A stretch of DNA of 64,000 nt from Calliopum simillimum (taxonomy: Eukaryota > Arthropoda > Insecta > Diptera > Lauxaniidae): NCBI GenBank assembly GCA_951812925.1, contig OX638370.1:117318897-117382896 (forward strand), given 5' to 3'. The position numbers and the translations under genes were made by a program. Of this stretch, positions 11,251 to 24,297 are shown piece by piece (the stretch's first letter is position 1; every line of letters begins with the position of its first letter). The notes beneath the pieces were generated by a model. It was given only the letters and a program-made list of their open reading frames with translations, was not told where the DNA came from and made no database searches.

Positions 11251-12700
11251 GATTACGTCGTTACGTTGTTACCTTCCTGGAGGAGAACGAGCGCGTCATA
11301 GTGGCGACTCTAAGCGAAATGGCTTCAATTAAAAGAGAAAAAACACCGGAAAAAAGTTGCTTCTAACTTGTTTTGTTATTTTATTTCAACCCCTCTGGGG
11401 AGGACCTTTTAAAGTTTGCATGAATTCTGTTTCTATCCTACAACTCCCTCAGCATCAGGATCATTAAATAGTATTTCAAAAAAAAAAAAGCTACTGCTTT
11501 CATATATCTATGAGTGTGCACCTGATGTTGTTGCTGCAACATTTTATTCTTCTTAAAAACAACAAAAACAAATCAATTTTTTCCTCTTTTTTTTCTGTGG
11601 CAGCAACGATTTTTGCTTTTGTGGTTGCACGTTGTACGCTTATAATTACCGCATCCATGTCGTTGCGTTGCTACTTCATAAATTAGCATGCCATGTGCTC
11701 ATTTAGTGTTGCTGTTGCTGTTCAAATATTGTGCTGCACAGTGATTTGTACATGAAGGAAAACATGCCAAGTGAAACCAGCTGAAAATTTGTATGGGACG
11801 GATTTAGCTCTAATTTGGCAATAATGTAGTTCCGGTGACATAAGTTATGTGGGAGGATTTTGTCCTATTGCAGGTTTTCTACTCCAAGTTCAACCTTTTT
11901 CACATCAAATTCATACATATTCTTTTATATAATTAAATCAATAAACAGTTAGAGTGGCTATCCACCAGTTTCAACTTTTTTTAAAATAATTGCTATTTTC
12001 ATTGTGATATTACTGTTTTTGCAACATTTTGTCATTCTCCCGTATAGTAATTCTTCCGTCAAATTACCTCCGTGAGAATAGTTCTCTTACGAGACATTGT
12101 TGTTAATTGGAAGCTATGCTCCAACATAAATTTTTAGGGTTGCCAACTGGTTATTTTCATAAATCTTATTTAATTCTTACTTTTTTTGACTAAGTTGAAA
12201 TTTTTGATTTCAGAAACGCTCATGTAAACTTTTCTAAAATTGTAAAAAAACTTTCGGTGTTGCCATTCGGTTTTTTTCGTTGTTAGTATTGCTTAAGCCA
12301 TTATTTAAAAAATTTGAATTTAGCCTTAAAACACTCGAATAAACTTTTTAAAAACCCAACATAAATTTATAGGGCTATCAGCTGGTTATTTTCAAAAATC
12401 TTATTTAATCGTTACGTTTTTTGACGAAATAAATAATATGTTAACAAATAAATAAACTTTTTTAAAATTGTACAAAAACTTTCGAGCGGCCACCCATTTT
12501 TTTTTTTTTTTTTTTTTTTTTGCTTAAATCATATTTCGATTTAGTTGCCGTTAAAAATTTAAAATTAGTCAAAAATTAAATTTAGTTAAACAAAATTTTC
12601 GAAAACAACCATGTGTCAACCCTTAAAGTTTTTGTTGGTTTTTGTTTTAAAAAGTTTATTTAACAGTTTATAGTTTATGTTAATTTTTTAAAAAGGTTCC
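11250..12700. repeat. Non-coding DNA with degenerate direct repeats
   Basis: From 12130 to 12490 a unit of about 230 bp is partly duplicated. The words CTGGTTATTTTCA(T/A)AAATCTTATTTAAT and TAAACTTTT(C/T)(T/A)AAAATTGTA each occur twice. A T run of about 24 bases lies at 12498-12521. No gene is seen. Confidence 0.4.
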
Positions 12701-12769
12701 AGAAATTAAAGTCATCACACATTTTCTGTAACTTTGAATAATAAAAAATAGGTGGGGACAAAATAAGGC

Positions 12770-12990
12770 ATGTTTTGGTACATTTTTCGGAGATTCACCC
12801 ATATAGGCCACAAAATTGTAGCACAGAATTTTTCTCTAGAAGTAGCCGTTTGCGAGAAATTTGCAAAAAAACTGATTTTAGGTGCCATTTTTCCAATAAA
12901 GTAGCGCGAGCAGCAAAGCTCAAAGTTGAAATTCAGAAAGATCACATCGAAATCTATAAAATAACTCAATTTCAAAAATCCCAGAAAACT
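12770..12990. repeat. Diverged fragment of the 24.3-25.7 kb palindromic family
   Basis: The words CACATCGAAATCTATAAAAT, TTTTTCCAATA and AAAACTTTC occur in the same order as in the right arm at 25555-25675. This is an independent, older copy of that foldback family, single-armed. The overlapping ORFs on both strands are by-products of it. Confidence 0.7.
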
Positions 12991-12999
12991 TTCTATATA

Positions 13000-14280
13000 A
13001 AATTACGAAATAATCTTACTACAGCAATTTTGTACAAAATCAAATCACTGTTCAGCATTTCAATGCATCTAGTTTGTGGTCAACTTTGCTATCGGCGCTG
13101 CAGCCGTTGTTGTGTTAATTCATTGCAAACTAACTGCTTTTTTTGAGGTGCTGCTTATATTCAAACATACATACCACCAAGTTCCAAGGAACCACACACA
13201 CAGCCTTGCAACGACGACATCGTTAGTCCAGTTCGCATATGCAGTTATTGCTACATTTTGAGTTTTGAGTAGGAAATCGCTACCACAGTCTCAGCGCAAA
13301 AAAGAAAAATAAAAAAAAAAACTCCAACCACAGCAGCCCAACCCAAAATACAAAGAAACCAAGTCCGTTTTTCTCTGCACCACATTTAGTTTGTAGGATC
13401 AGCCCATGAATGGGAGGCTATTCATGCCAAGCAAATGCATGCATACTACTACTCAGTTTGAAGAGAGAGGAAGCTCGCGCACCCCTAGCGGCTAAAAACC
13501 GCGCGCTCTGATTTTGCGTGTTTGTACAAAGTAGCAGCTTCTTGTAGTCATCGTCATCATCATCATCATCATCATCGCTGTTTTGTGATTGTGGTTTTCT
13601 TGAAAACGTTGCCTGACTTAAATAATGCCCCACGCCCTCTTCTGTGTCTGTATGTCTAAGTCACTTTTTAGCGGTTACTCTCTTCTTTTTGTTTTTGTTT
13701 TGTTTTCTGAAACAGATTGTTTCTCTTAAGGCGGTAGACGCCTTCATCGACATCTTTGGTCTTTGTCCTTTTTTTGTTGAGATTTTGAGGTTACATTTTG
13801 TTTTTATTTTTTCCCTTTTTGACTACTCTTTTGTATTTTCTATATTTGTTTCTTTTTGGTTGTATTTGTTGTTGTTGTATTCCTTTGGAGACTGTTGTCT
13901 CCATGTTGAATGATTGAATTGAATATTGCAACCCTTCGTGTTGAAAAGAATTGTTGCTGCTGTTGCGTGTCTCAAGGTTTTCGAGTTTTTACAATCAACA
14001 TGGATGCATGTGCTATGTATCTCCAAATCAATCTTGCTGTTATTATATGGAAGGCTGCTATTTGTTTATTGTTTTATTATTTATTTTTTAAACTTTTGGT
14101 ACAATTTTGCATTGTAAAGTGTCTTTCATTTGCACGATATGGTGGCTCTTAAATCATTATCTTATTATTTTACGGCATGTAGACCTAAGGGTTAGAAGTA
14201 TTTCAGTCGTTTACGCATCATGCAGTAAGCAAATTTTAGATTTTCCGTAGTTAAACCTAAAATCTGTAAAAGTTTTCACG
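13000..14280. other. Non-coding DNA with simple repeats
   Basis: A (CAT)n microsatellite at 13548-13577 creates an artificial poly-Asp frame on the minus strand. GTT and TTG runs lie at 13860-13878. No gene is recognised. Confidence 0.5.
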
Positions 14281-14650
14281 GCATTCTATGATATGCTGAG
14301 CATTTTTTTGATGGCCCAATCCGGGACTGGAAAAAAATTATTTTATACAAGTGGAGCAAAAGTAATAGTCCATAATATATGATCTATGATCACTCCTTTA
14401 TGGTCTATGTCCATCACCTAAAACAGTTCTAGAATAATATAAAAAAAAATTAAACATTTCAATATGAGCCCATCTAAAATCCGGGACAATTCCAGGAAAC
14501 ACATGAAAATTTATCTGTTTTTGATACGTGGCTTATGTTTCATTATATGTGGACTATGATCTATCCTTTATGATCTATGGTCAATGATATATGGTCTATG
14601 ATTCATAATCTTTGATCTATGATCTGTCTTATATAAAATTGTTGTAGTAT
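14280..14650. repeat. Degenerate repeat, copy A (TCCGGGAC / TCTATGATC words)
   Basis: AATCCGGGACTGG and AATCCGGGACAATTCC are followed by a run of near-tandem words such as GGTCTATGATC, TGATCTATGGTC and TATGATCTGTCTT. The same combination recurs at 15300-15830, so the DNA between (14.65-15.30 kb) is bracketed by two copies of a dispersed repeat. Confidence 0.5.
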
Positions 14651-15037
14651 AAAATTGTTTACGCAGTAATACGCATAAACTCCCAAAAATCGGATTTAAT
14701 TGCCCGCGATTGGCAACGCGAATTGAACCCATCGAAAATTCTGCAATTCATACCGCCATCTCTCTCACTCTCATGCTTATGCGTTGAATACGTCAAACTC
14801 ATGAGCTTTTGTCATTCGTTTTTCCAACGTGCTTAGCAGCGGCCGCCGTTTTTTCATTTATATTCCATTTTAATATTGAATTTGTTTAAAACTTATGATA
14901 ACTTACTTAAAACTAAATTAAAATCGATCAATAAATTATAACGTAAAAGTAAACTCAAGAGTTTGTATTTTTCTTTGGAAAGAAGACACCTGGTGGGGAC
15001 ATTTGATTTCTGCGTTTCACTTTTGGGAACATCATAG

Positions 15038-15208
15038 CCAACGAGTGCTTTTGATCATCGAAGACATCAGCAGCATCATCCTGGTGGTCATCAGCATCGA
15101 TCCAGCGATCATCCATCATCACAGCCACCATCGTCTCAAGCAGCAGCCCACGTAGCAGCCGTCCGCGGTGAACGCCAACAGCAGCAACTTTATACCGCAA
15201 ACATTTAA
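15038..15208 (+). CDS. Possible terminal exon, His/Gln/Ser-rich, unidentified
   Basis: After a CATCATAG acceptor-like site (AG at 15036-15037) the frame stays open for 56 codons and ends in TAA at 15206-15208. The peptide is low-complexity, rich in His, Gln, Ser and Pro (PTSAFDHRRHQQHHPGG at the start, then a QQQQLY segment near the end), like the tails of many fly transcription factors. The DNA is much more GC-rich than its surroundings, and AATAAA follows at 15299-15304. A minus-strand frame (14955-15200) overlaps but reads less like protein. No upstream partner exon was found in the window. It could be the last exon of a gene further left, a relic, or chance. Confidence 0.3.
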   Translation, partial: PTSAFDHRRHQQHHPGGHQHRSSDHPSSQPPSSQAAAHVAAVRGERQQQQLYTANI

Positions 15209-15299
15209 CAAAAAAGTGTTCCTTTCATATCAAACATATTCGGCACTTGCTAAATATACATGAGAAAAAAGAATTCAGTCCCCGGCTGAACAAAAAATA

Positions 15300-15830
15300 A
15301 TAAAAAATATACTGTTCAATTTTTGTCCATCTATCTTTGGTCTATAATCTGGTCTTGATATTCTATGGTCTATTGTCAATGATAGTTGGTCAATGATATA
15401 TGGTCTATGGTCCATAATCTTCAGTCTATGATCTGTCTTTTATAGTCTATGGTCCAAAATCAAGAATTGTTGCAGAATAAAATAAAAAAATACACAGTTC
15501 ACTATATTTCTATCTTAAATTCGGAACATTTACGGGAAGTTTTTGAATCTGTGATGAGAGAGTAAAATCCAGGACTGTCCCGCAAAATCCGGGATGGTTG
15601 GTAACCCTATTCTATAATATATAAATTTTTTATTTCGAATATAGGATCTTTAATCCGGAACAATTCCGGGATATGCCTGAAAACTTGGAACGTTTCCGGG
15701 ACGTTTTTGAATGCAAGATGAGAGAACAAAATCCAGGACTATCCCGCAAAATGCGGCATGGTTGATCGCCCTACTGTATGATATGCAAATTTTTTATTTC
15801 GAATATGAGGCCTCAAAAAAATTATACCTA
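15300..15830. repeat. Degenerate repeat, copy B, with an internal tandem duplication
   Basis: The TCTATGGTC/TATGATCTGTC words of copy A recur here. The block GAGAG(T/A)A(C)AAAATCCAGGACT...CCCGCAAAAT...GGTTG appears twice, about 170 bp apart (near 15555 and 15720), each followed by TTTTTTATTTCGAATAT. Confidence 0.5.
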
Positions 15831-15839
15831 ACCTTAATC

Positions 15840-17600
15840 ACTTAAATTTACCTATCACATTCAGAAGTTAGCAAATTTATTGATATTTTCAATGAAAGTG
15901 CTGTATTATTGCAAAGAAAGAAAATATATGAATGCATATTCTTCAAATGAACCTAATAAAAATTCTTAAAATGTTTATCAAATTTTTTATTGGTTTTCGT
16001 TGTAAGAAATGGCATGTTAGAGACGTCAGTGCAACTTTGCGAAGGAAATTACATATCTTCTTTCTATTTATCACAGCTCAAGGTTAAATGACAAATACAC
16101 TGCGATTCACGTTGATTTCCAGAAATGACTAATGACAAATCCAAACATTGCAGGAATTGAATTGCCTAGAAACACCCCATACATACGAGTGCACATATTG
16201 CCGCAGAGCAAAAACGTCAACCCGGCACTAACTACGCGAATGCTAAAATTCAGAAGCGAGATTTTGTTATAAACTGAATGAAAAATTAGCATAACTTCAA
16301 CACGCGTTGCGCGTCTCAGTGGCACCAGCAATACATCGTCAGTATCGTGATTGGTACATTGGTACCCAACAAGTAAACTGTAGGTAGGTAACCGTATATA
16401 CTCCATGCTTTAACTCCGCACCCAAGAATAAGTTTCATGGCTGCACTTTGCCAACATTCGGCACAATTTCAATGTTGAATGTAAATGAAATATCACCACT
16501 TACGCAGAGTGCTAGAGATTATCAGCGTTATAATATATCGAGAAATCGATATCGGGGAGAAAAACATTAGATTCATACCATATCAAACCAATCAAGATTT
16601 TTTTAATGGAATCCGTTTTGGCTATAAATTGTCTTAAACAACAGTGGTATAGTGAAGAAATTAATACCATTCAGTTTTTCAAATGTAACAACATTTTACT
16701 GAAAAATTACAGAAGATGCTAAATTTCAATATTTTCTGAGTTAATCTTAAATTTTAGTGCAGAGTAAAAATTTTAGTTTAATTTTAAAACCGAAAAGTTT
16801 AATATTTATATAGAACAATGAAAAAAAAGTACTAATTTTAAACTATCTTTGAATAAATTTTGTACTTTTCTGGAGTAAATTTCAAACTTTTTTTTGAAAA
16901 AATCGGAATTTAATACCAAAAAAGTTTTAAATCAATACTAAATGGAAACAAAACTAAGAAAAGTAAACTATCATTTTTTAGTCATATAGCATTAAAGATA
17001 TCGATATTTTCATGAAAATTATACAATCCCTATAACAATTTCAACAGATAGGCCAAAATCATTAACCACAAGAGCAAAGTTTGTGATGGTCTCAAAGAAA
17101 CCAAAGCAGAAAGAAAACGCAACCGTTGTTTAGCATTTCGTGTTCGTATTTGTCTGCTGCATTTGTCCTCAGGCCAATTTTTGCTCTTCTTCCACCAGTT
17201 TACACCCAGTTTTTCATACAAATGCCAAAATGCTGCTGCTGCATTGGTACAAATCCACAAGTGTACAACACTCTTGCTTTAAGGCAGCATCTCATAAGAG
17301 TTTTTGAAGACCTCCAGTGCAGCACGCGATTTATTTCAACTGAAATGGTACCAGTGTGTAACAAAAACAAAAAAAAAAACAATAATACAATCACGAGATG
17401 AAACAATACAACTGTTTTGGGTATAAAAATTCATTCAAAAGCAAAAATAAATAAATTTAATTTAAAAGCGAACTAAATATGGCCCGAACAACACGACAAA
17501 AGTCGAAAATATGCTTGAGTATGATATGATATTCTTGTGGGTCCCTTAAAGTTTGTATATAGTTGTGTTTCTATATGTTTGCTAAATTTGGTTATGAGAT
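15840..17600. other. Non-coding DNA, nothing recognised
   Basis: AT-rich. ORFs at 16107-16406 and 17030-17406 lie on both strands and have no domain or splice context I can support. Confidence 0.45.
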
Positions 17601-17629
17601 TTTGGGGTATTGATCGCTTTTTTTGATGT

Positions 17630-20600
17630 GCTTTTAATATACCTAGTATAATTATTTTGACAAAACCTTTTTGTGACTTGCGTTGCTTAGAACTGAGAAA
17701 TAATGGCACAAAAATGGAGCTCCGAAGAAAGACCATATCGGCAGCTATAACGGGGTACTTTTAATATGCATACTAGTCGGCATAATTATTTTGACAAAAT
17801 CTATTTGTGACTTGCATTGCTTAGAACTGTCAAATAACGGCACAAAAATTATGCTCAGAAGAAAGACCGTGTCAACAGCTATTCCGGGGTGCTTTTAATA
17901 TGCATACTAGTAGGCATAATTATGTTGACAAAACCTATTTGTGACTTGCTTTGCTTAGAACTGTCAAATAACGGCACAAAAATTATGCTCAGAAGAAAGA
18001 CCGTATCAACAGCTATTCCGGGGTGCTTTTAATACTAGTCGGCATAATTATTTTGACAAAACCTATTTGTGACTTGCTTTGCTTAGAACTGTCAAATAAT
18101 GACACAAAAATTATGCTCAGAAGAAAGACCGTATCAACAGCTATTCTGGGGTGCATTAAATATATATACTAGTCGGCATAATTATTTTGACAAAATCTAT
18201 TTGTACTTGCTTTGCTTAGAAATGTCAAATAACGACATAAAAATGATGCTCAGAAGAAAAACCGTATCAACAGCTATTCCGGGGTGCTTTTAATACTAGT
18301 CAGCATAATTATTTTGACAAAATCTATTTGTACTTGCTTTGCTTAGAAATGTCAAATAACGATATAAAAATGATGCTCAGAAGAAAAACCGTATCAACAG
18401 CTATTCTGGGGTGCATTTAATATATATACTAGTCGGCATAATTATTTTGACAAAATCTATTTGCGACTTGCTTTGCTTAGAACTGTCAAATAACGGCACA
18501 AATATGATGCTCAGAAGAAAAACAGTATCAACAGCTATTCTGGGGTGCATTTAATATATATACTAGTCGGCATAATTATTTTGACAAAATCTATTTGTGA
18601 CTTGCTTTGTTTAGAACTGTCAAATAACGGCACAAAAATGATGCTCAGAAGAAGACCGTGTCAACAGCTATTCCGGGGTGCTTTTAATATGCATACTAGT
18701 CGGCATAATTATTTTGACAAAACCTATTTGTGACTTGCATTGCTTAGAACTGTCAAATAACGGCACAAAAATTATGCTCAGAAGAAAGACCGTGTCAACA
18801 GCTATTCCGGGGTGCTTTTAATATGCATACTAGTAGGCATAATTATGTTGACAAAACCTATTTGTGACTTGCTTTGCTTAGAACTGTCAAATAACGGCAC
18901 AAAAATTATGCTCAGAAGAAAGACCGTGTCAACAGCTATTCCGGGGTGCTTTTAATATGCATACTAGTAGGCATAATTATGTTGACAAAACCTATTTGTG
19001 ACTTGCTTTGCTTAGAACTGTCAAATAACGGCACAAAAATTATGCTCAGAAGAAAGACCGTATCAACAGCTATTCCGGGGTGCTTTTAATACTAGTCGGC
19101 ATAATTATTTTGACAAAACCTATTTGTGACTTGCTTTGCTTAGAACTGTCAAATAATGACACAAAAATTATGCTCAGAAGAAAGACCGTATCAACAGCTA
19201 TTCTGGGGTGCATTAAATATATATACTAGTCGGCATAATTATTTTGACAAAATCTATTTGTACTTGCTTTGCTTAGAAATGTCAAATAACGACATAAAAA
19301 TGATGCTCAGAAGAAAAACCGTATCAACAGCTATTCCGGGGTGCTTTTAATACTAGTCAGCATAATTATTTTGACAAAATCTATTTGTACTTGCTTTGCT
19401 TAGAAATGTCAAATAACGACATAAAAATGATGCTCAGAAGAAAAACCGTATCAACAGCTATTCTGGGGTGCATTTAATATATATACTAGTCGGCATAATT
19501 ATTTTGACAAAATCTATTTGCGACTTGCTTTGCTTAGAACTGTCAAATAACGGCACAAATATGATGCTCAGAAGAAAAACAGTATCAACAGCTATTCTGG
19601 GGTGCATTTAATATATATACTAGTCGGCATAATTATTTTGACAAAATCTATTTGTGACTTGCTTTGTTTAGAACTGTCAAATAACGGCACAAAAATGATG
19701 CTCAGAAGAAAGACCGTGTCAACAGCTATTCCGGGGTGCTTTTAATATGCATACTAGTCGGCATAATTATTTTGACAAAACCTATTTGTGACTTGCTTTG
19801 CTTAGAACTGTCAAATAACGGCACAAAAATTATGCTCAGAAGAAAGACCGTATCAACAGCTATTCTGGGGTGCATTAAATACATATACTAGTCGGCATAA
19901 TTATTTTGACAAAATCTATTTGTGACTTGCTTTGCTTAGAACTGTCAAATAACGGCACAAAAATGAAGCTCAGAAGAAAGACTGTATCAACAGCTATTCC
20001 GGGGTGCTTTTAATACTAGTCGGCATAATTATTTTGACAAAACCTATTTGTGACTTGCTTTGCTTAGAACTGTCAAATAACGGCACAAAAATTATGCTCA
20101 GAAGAAAGACCGTGTCAACAGCTATTCCGGGGTGCATTTAATATATATACTAGTCGGCATAATTATTTTGACAAAATCTATTTGTGACTTGCTTTGCTTA
20201 GAACTGTCAAATAACGGCACAAAAATGATGCTCAGAAGAAAGACCGTGTCAACAGCTATTCCGGGGTGCTTTTAATATGCATACTAGTCGGCATTATTAT
20301 TTTGATTAAACCTATTTGTGACTTGCTTTGCTTAGAACTGTCAAATAACGGCACAAAAATTATGCTCAGAAGAAAGACCGTATCAACAGCTATTCTGGGG
20401 TGCATTAAATATATATACTAGTCGGCATAATTATTTTGACAAAATCTATTTGTGACTTGCTTTGTTTAGAACTGTCAAATAACGGCACAAAAATGATGCT
20501 CAGAAGAAAGACCGTGTCAACAGCTATTCCGGGGTGCTTTTAATATGCATACTAGTCGGCATTATTATTTTGATTAAACCTATTTGTGACTTGCTTTGCT

Positions 20601-21590
20601 TAGAACTGTCAAATAACGGCACAAAAATTATGCTCAGAAGAAAGACCGTATCAACAGCTATTCTGGGGTGCATTAAATATATATACTAGTCGGCATAATT
20701 ATTTTGACAAAATCTATTTGTGACTTGCTTTGTTTAGAACTGTCAAATAACGGCACAAAAATAATGCTCAGAAGAAAGACCGTGTCAACAGCTATTCCGG
20801 GGTGCTTTTAATATGCATACTAGTCGGCATTATTATTTTGATTAAACCTATTTGTGACTTGCTTTGCTTAGAACTGTCAAATAACGGCACAAAAATTATG
20901 CTCAGAAGAAAGACCGTATCAACAGCTATTCTGGGGTGCATTAAATACATATACTAGTCGGCATAATTATTTTGACAAAATCTATTTGTGACTTGCTTTG
21001 CTTAGAACTGTCAAATAACGGCACAAAAATGATGCTCAGAAGAAAGACTGTATCAACAGCTATTCCGGGGTGCTTTTAATACTAGTCGGCATAATTATTT
21101 TGACAAAACCTATTTGTGACTTGCTTTGCTTAGAACTGTCAAATAACGGCACAAAAATTATGCTCAGAAGAAAGACCGTGTCAACAGCTATTCCGGGGTG
21201 CATTTAATATATATACTAGTCGGCATAATTATTTTGACAAAATCTATTTGTGACTTGCTTTGCTTAGAACTGTCAAATAACGGCACAAAAATGATGCTCA
21301 GAAGAAAGACCGTGTCAACAGCTATTCCGGGGTGCTTTTAATATGCATACTAGTCGGCATTATTATTTTGACAAAATCTTTTTGTGACTTGCTTTGCTTA
21401 GAACTGTCAAATAACGGCACAAAAATGATGCTCAGAAGAAAGACTGTATCAACAGCTATTCCGGGGTGCTTTTAATACTAGTCGGCATAATTATTTTGAC
21501 AAAACCTATTTGTGACTTGCTTAGAATTGTCAAATAACTGTGCGAAAATTATGCTAAAAACAGGACCGTATTTACAGCTACTATGCATAC
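17630..21590 (+). repeat. Tandem array of about 29 monomers of 128-134 bp with higher-order structure
   Basis: Each monomer contains TACTAGTCGGCATAATTATT, TTTGCTTAGAACTGTCAAAT, ATGCTCAGAAGAAAGACCGT and AACAGCTATTCCGGGGTGC. Most steps are 134 bp; a shorter variant lacks six bases (ATGCAT) before ACTAGT. The first and last monomers are the most diverged, as expected for array edges. A block of eight monomers repeats with an offset of 1057 bp (for example 18099 and 19156, 17881 and 18938). Another offset of 1066 bp links 19865 and 20931. A dimer of 268 bp, marked by GCATTATTATTTTGATTAAA, occurs at 20291, 20559 and 20827. The 61-69 residue ORFs inside are products of the repeat and not genes. Confidence 0.95.
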
Positions 21591-22290
21591 CAAATAGTTT
21601 TGTACCGAATTTGAGCAAAAAACGAATTTTGTCGTGTAATAAATATTTTGACATCAACTTTGCATTGTCACTGTTTTATAGAAAAAATTGTGATTGGAAC
21701 GATTCAAATTTATTTAGTTAACTATGAATATGCTGAGCTTAAAGAGGTAATAAAAAAAAATCCGCTCAAAAGCCAACTAAATTAAATTAAATTTGAATTT
21801 TCGATCACAATAACTCACACATTTTTTATTCGATCTCAACAACCATCAGAAGAAATGAAATTAAATATTTTTAGTTGAAATCAAACTAGCCGTTCTTCTA
21901 CAGATCAGTCGTAGTGAAGTCTTATCTATAAAAATAGTTTTTAACGAATACGGCAACACTACACGAGGAAAAATATTTTTTTTTTATTAATTTTTTAGCT
22001 CAGCATATTCATAAAAGACAAAATAAATTTGAATCGCTCTAATCGCAATTTTTCCTGTAAAATAGTGATTTGGTTGATGTCAAAATACTTTTGGCACGAC
22101 AAAATTCGCTGTTTGCATATAGCTGTAAATACGGTCGTTCTTTTGAGCATCATTTTCGCATCGTTATTCGATAGTTCGATAGTTCTGAGCGTCCGATAAC
22201 CGCAAAAAGATTTTGTCAAAATAATTATGCCAACTAATGTATATGTGTGCTTTAGAAGTGCATTCATAAGAAGCGCTTGGAATTTTTCCA
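21520..22290. mobile_element. Inner part of an asymmetric foldback element: arm, loop, opposite arm
   Basis: The plus-strand series at 21560-21740 (GACCGTATTTACAGCTA, CGAATTTTGTCGTG, GATTCAAATTTATTT, GAATATGCTGAGCT) recurs inverted at 22003-22170. The inverted copy continues outward through a single diverged 134-bp monomer (22130-22240, reading GGCATAATTATTTTGAC on the minus strand). So both arms carry the monomer: one copy in the right arm and about 29 in the left arm. The loop of about 260 bp (21741-22002) is AT-rich without an ORF. I could not define the outer termini or a target duplication. Confidence 0.75.
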
Positions 22291-22299
22291 CATGGAGTT

Positions 22300-23810
22300 G
22301 AAATCAATTTCATATGGACATATTATCAACAATAAATCAATTCCACAATTCGAGAGGCATGCAAAATTTATCATATTTTTATTGTTTAAAATCAGGTGGA
22401 AAAAAAAACAATTTTCAAAAATACTTATTGTTAAAGAATAAAAAAACAACAACTCCCATTTTCAATTCCAATTCAATACACAGTGAGAAGACTGGAAAAT
22501 CCTCTTAAAAATTAAGAAAACTTAGACGCAGGCAGCAAAGCGAAACTGTAAGTGTGTCGGCGTACAAAAATATCCTTTTCTTCATATATCATAAATGTTA
22601 ACCGAAAGATGAGCAGAGGTGTTGCTCACACAAAGAATAATCATCGAACAAAGAGTCCTGATTGTACAAAAATGGAAGGTGGACAGTTTTATGGTCTGTT
22701 GTGTAATCCCAACTAAGTTATGAGTTTATGAGCAACAAAATTGTGTAAGAAACAAATGAGCTGCGGTTTTGTGGTCAAGGCAACGCAAATGTGACAGCAT
22801 AGTGGCGGTGGTAGGTCCTTTATTTCATTGTTTTCATAGCAATGAAATTTTTATGGTTTTTCAATTTTTCTTTTATTTTTTAAATGGGCATTTGTTAACA
22901 TTTTTCTTTTGTTTCACGCAATTTAATTTCAAATTAAAATTTATGACGTCAAATATTTAGAAAATTAAATCATCGTATAGAGTCTGTGCTATGGAGGGGT
23001 GGACACAGCTTATTAATGGCACAATCCAAATGGGTACCCAAGTTTCTTTATAAAAACTAATGTAACGTACTTTATTTTAACAAATAAATTTGTCAGCCTC
23101 TAATGACCCACATAATGAGCGCAGATCTTGTTACTACAGGTACTGCAGCGCAGAGTCTTTCTTTATCTTTCACATTGCATTTATCAACTGCACATCTCTT
23201 TCTTGTGTGCTCATCAATTGACTTCAATTTGCCGCCAGTCTAGCGAAATGCAATTTTTCAATTCATTACTTGAGTAAATTAAAAAATAAAAAGCGGCAAA
23301 CATGAATACCCTTGTTGGCCCTAACCAGTGCTTTTCCAAATGATTTTTTATACATAGATGTGTACATGTACAATAGTATGTGCAGATGCTGCATGTAATT
23401 GCGCTTGCAGCAGTTTTGCTTAAATTGTTCGACATGCAAAATCGTTGACGCTATCGATGATCGTCAATGCACAGTGTTGGAAATGTTTGAAAATAAGGGG
23501 ATAGGCTTGCTTTACCCAAACGATATGGCTAATACTTTTGCAAAATTGGAAAAGAATAGAAAATGTTAACACTGAGTGTTGTCGGAAATTATACCATCCG
23601 AGTTTGAAATATGTCAAAAGTATTGAACAAGTCGGCCGCTGTTGATCAAAGTAGCGAAAAGTAAAAAAAAAAATACGCGTGCAACTCAGTAGACATGAAG
23701 AAAGTGAAATTTATATATGAAAAGTGGGAGTGGTACTTATCTGATTACGCCTATTATTCGACCAGTGTATAGTGTTCACTAGGTAGTATAACAAAAAAAC
23801 AAGATCGCTA
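22300..23810. other. Non-coding DNA, nothing recognised
   Basis: AT-rich with scattered short ORFs on both strands; none resembles a known family. Confidence 0.45.
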
Positions 23811-23811
23811 T

Positions 23812-24235
23812 ATGCCCCCCATTTTGAAACTTATCGGTTTATCCACCATTTGACGTCCGATCAGCAAGTATACCTATAGTATATCGTTGTAAATGTCTCA
23901 ATGTGGGCTATATTTCATTCATAGGAGTAGTTAATCTCAAATGTTTTTTTGACTAGTTGTACTCATTTTCTCAGTTTCTCAGAAGCCCATAAAAAATTAT
24001 AAAATTCATCTCTACGAAGTTTAGCAAATCTAAAACCTGAGTATAAAATATGAAAAACAGGATGTTCCAAAACGAAAATCTCCCCCTAAAATTATGCAAA
24101 ACCCTTTTTTTTTATTTGCATACTGTTAGAAATGTCAAATGTTCAAAGATCAAATCGCGTATTATTTAGAGGTCGAAATAATATTTTTTTTCCTTTAAAA
24201 CCAAAACCGATGAGCTTTCAAAATGGGCGGTTTAA
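23812..24235. mobile_element. MITE, copy 1 of a family with CGCCCATTTTGAAA ends
   Basis: The left end has CCCCATTTTGAAACTTATCGG (first 20 bases quoted in part: CCCCATTTTGAAACTTATCG). The right end (24205-24235) has the reverse complement series CCGATGAGCTTTCAAAATGGGCG. The inner words GCGTATTATTTAGAGGTCG and TTTGACGTCCGATCA recur at 28779-29115. No ORF is present, so it is non-autonomous. Confidence 0.7.
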
Positions 24236-24297
24236 AGCGAACTTTTTTTTTTTGTGATACTATCTAATGTACAGTGTGGAAAAATTTGTAAAAAAAG

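Noticed and set aside
13418..13633. Poly-Asp ORF on the minus strand
   Set aside because: Created by a (CAT)n microsatellite; no domain, splice sites or conservation signal.
14955..15200. Minus-strand ORF over the His/Gln-rich segment
   Set aside because: The plus strand has an acceptor, stop and AATAAA in order; the minus frame lacks comparable signals and reads as an antisense by-product.
18099..21721. Several similar 61-69 codon ORFs
   Set aside because: They repeat with the 134-bp satellite period and are by-products of the array.
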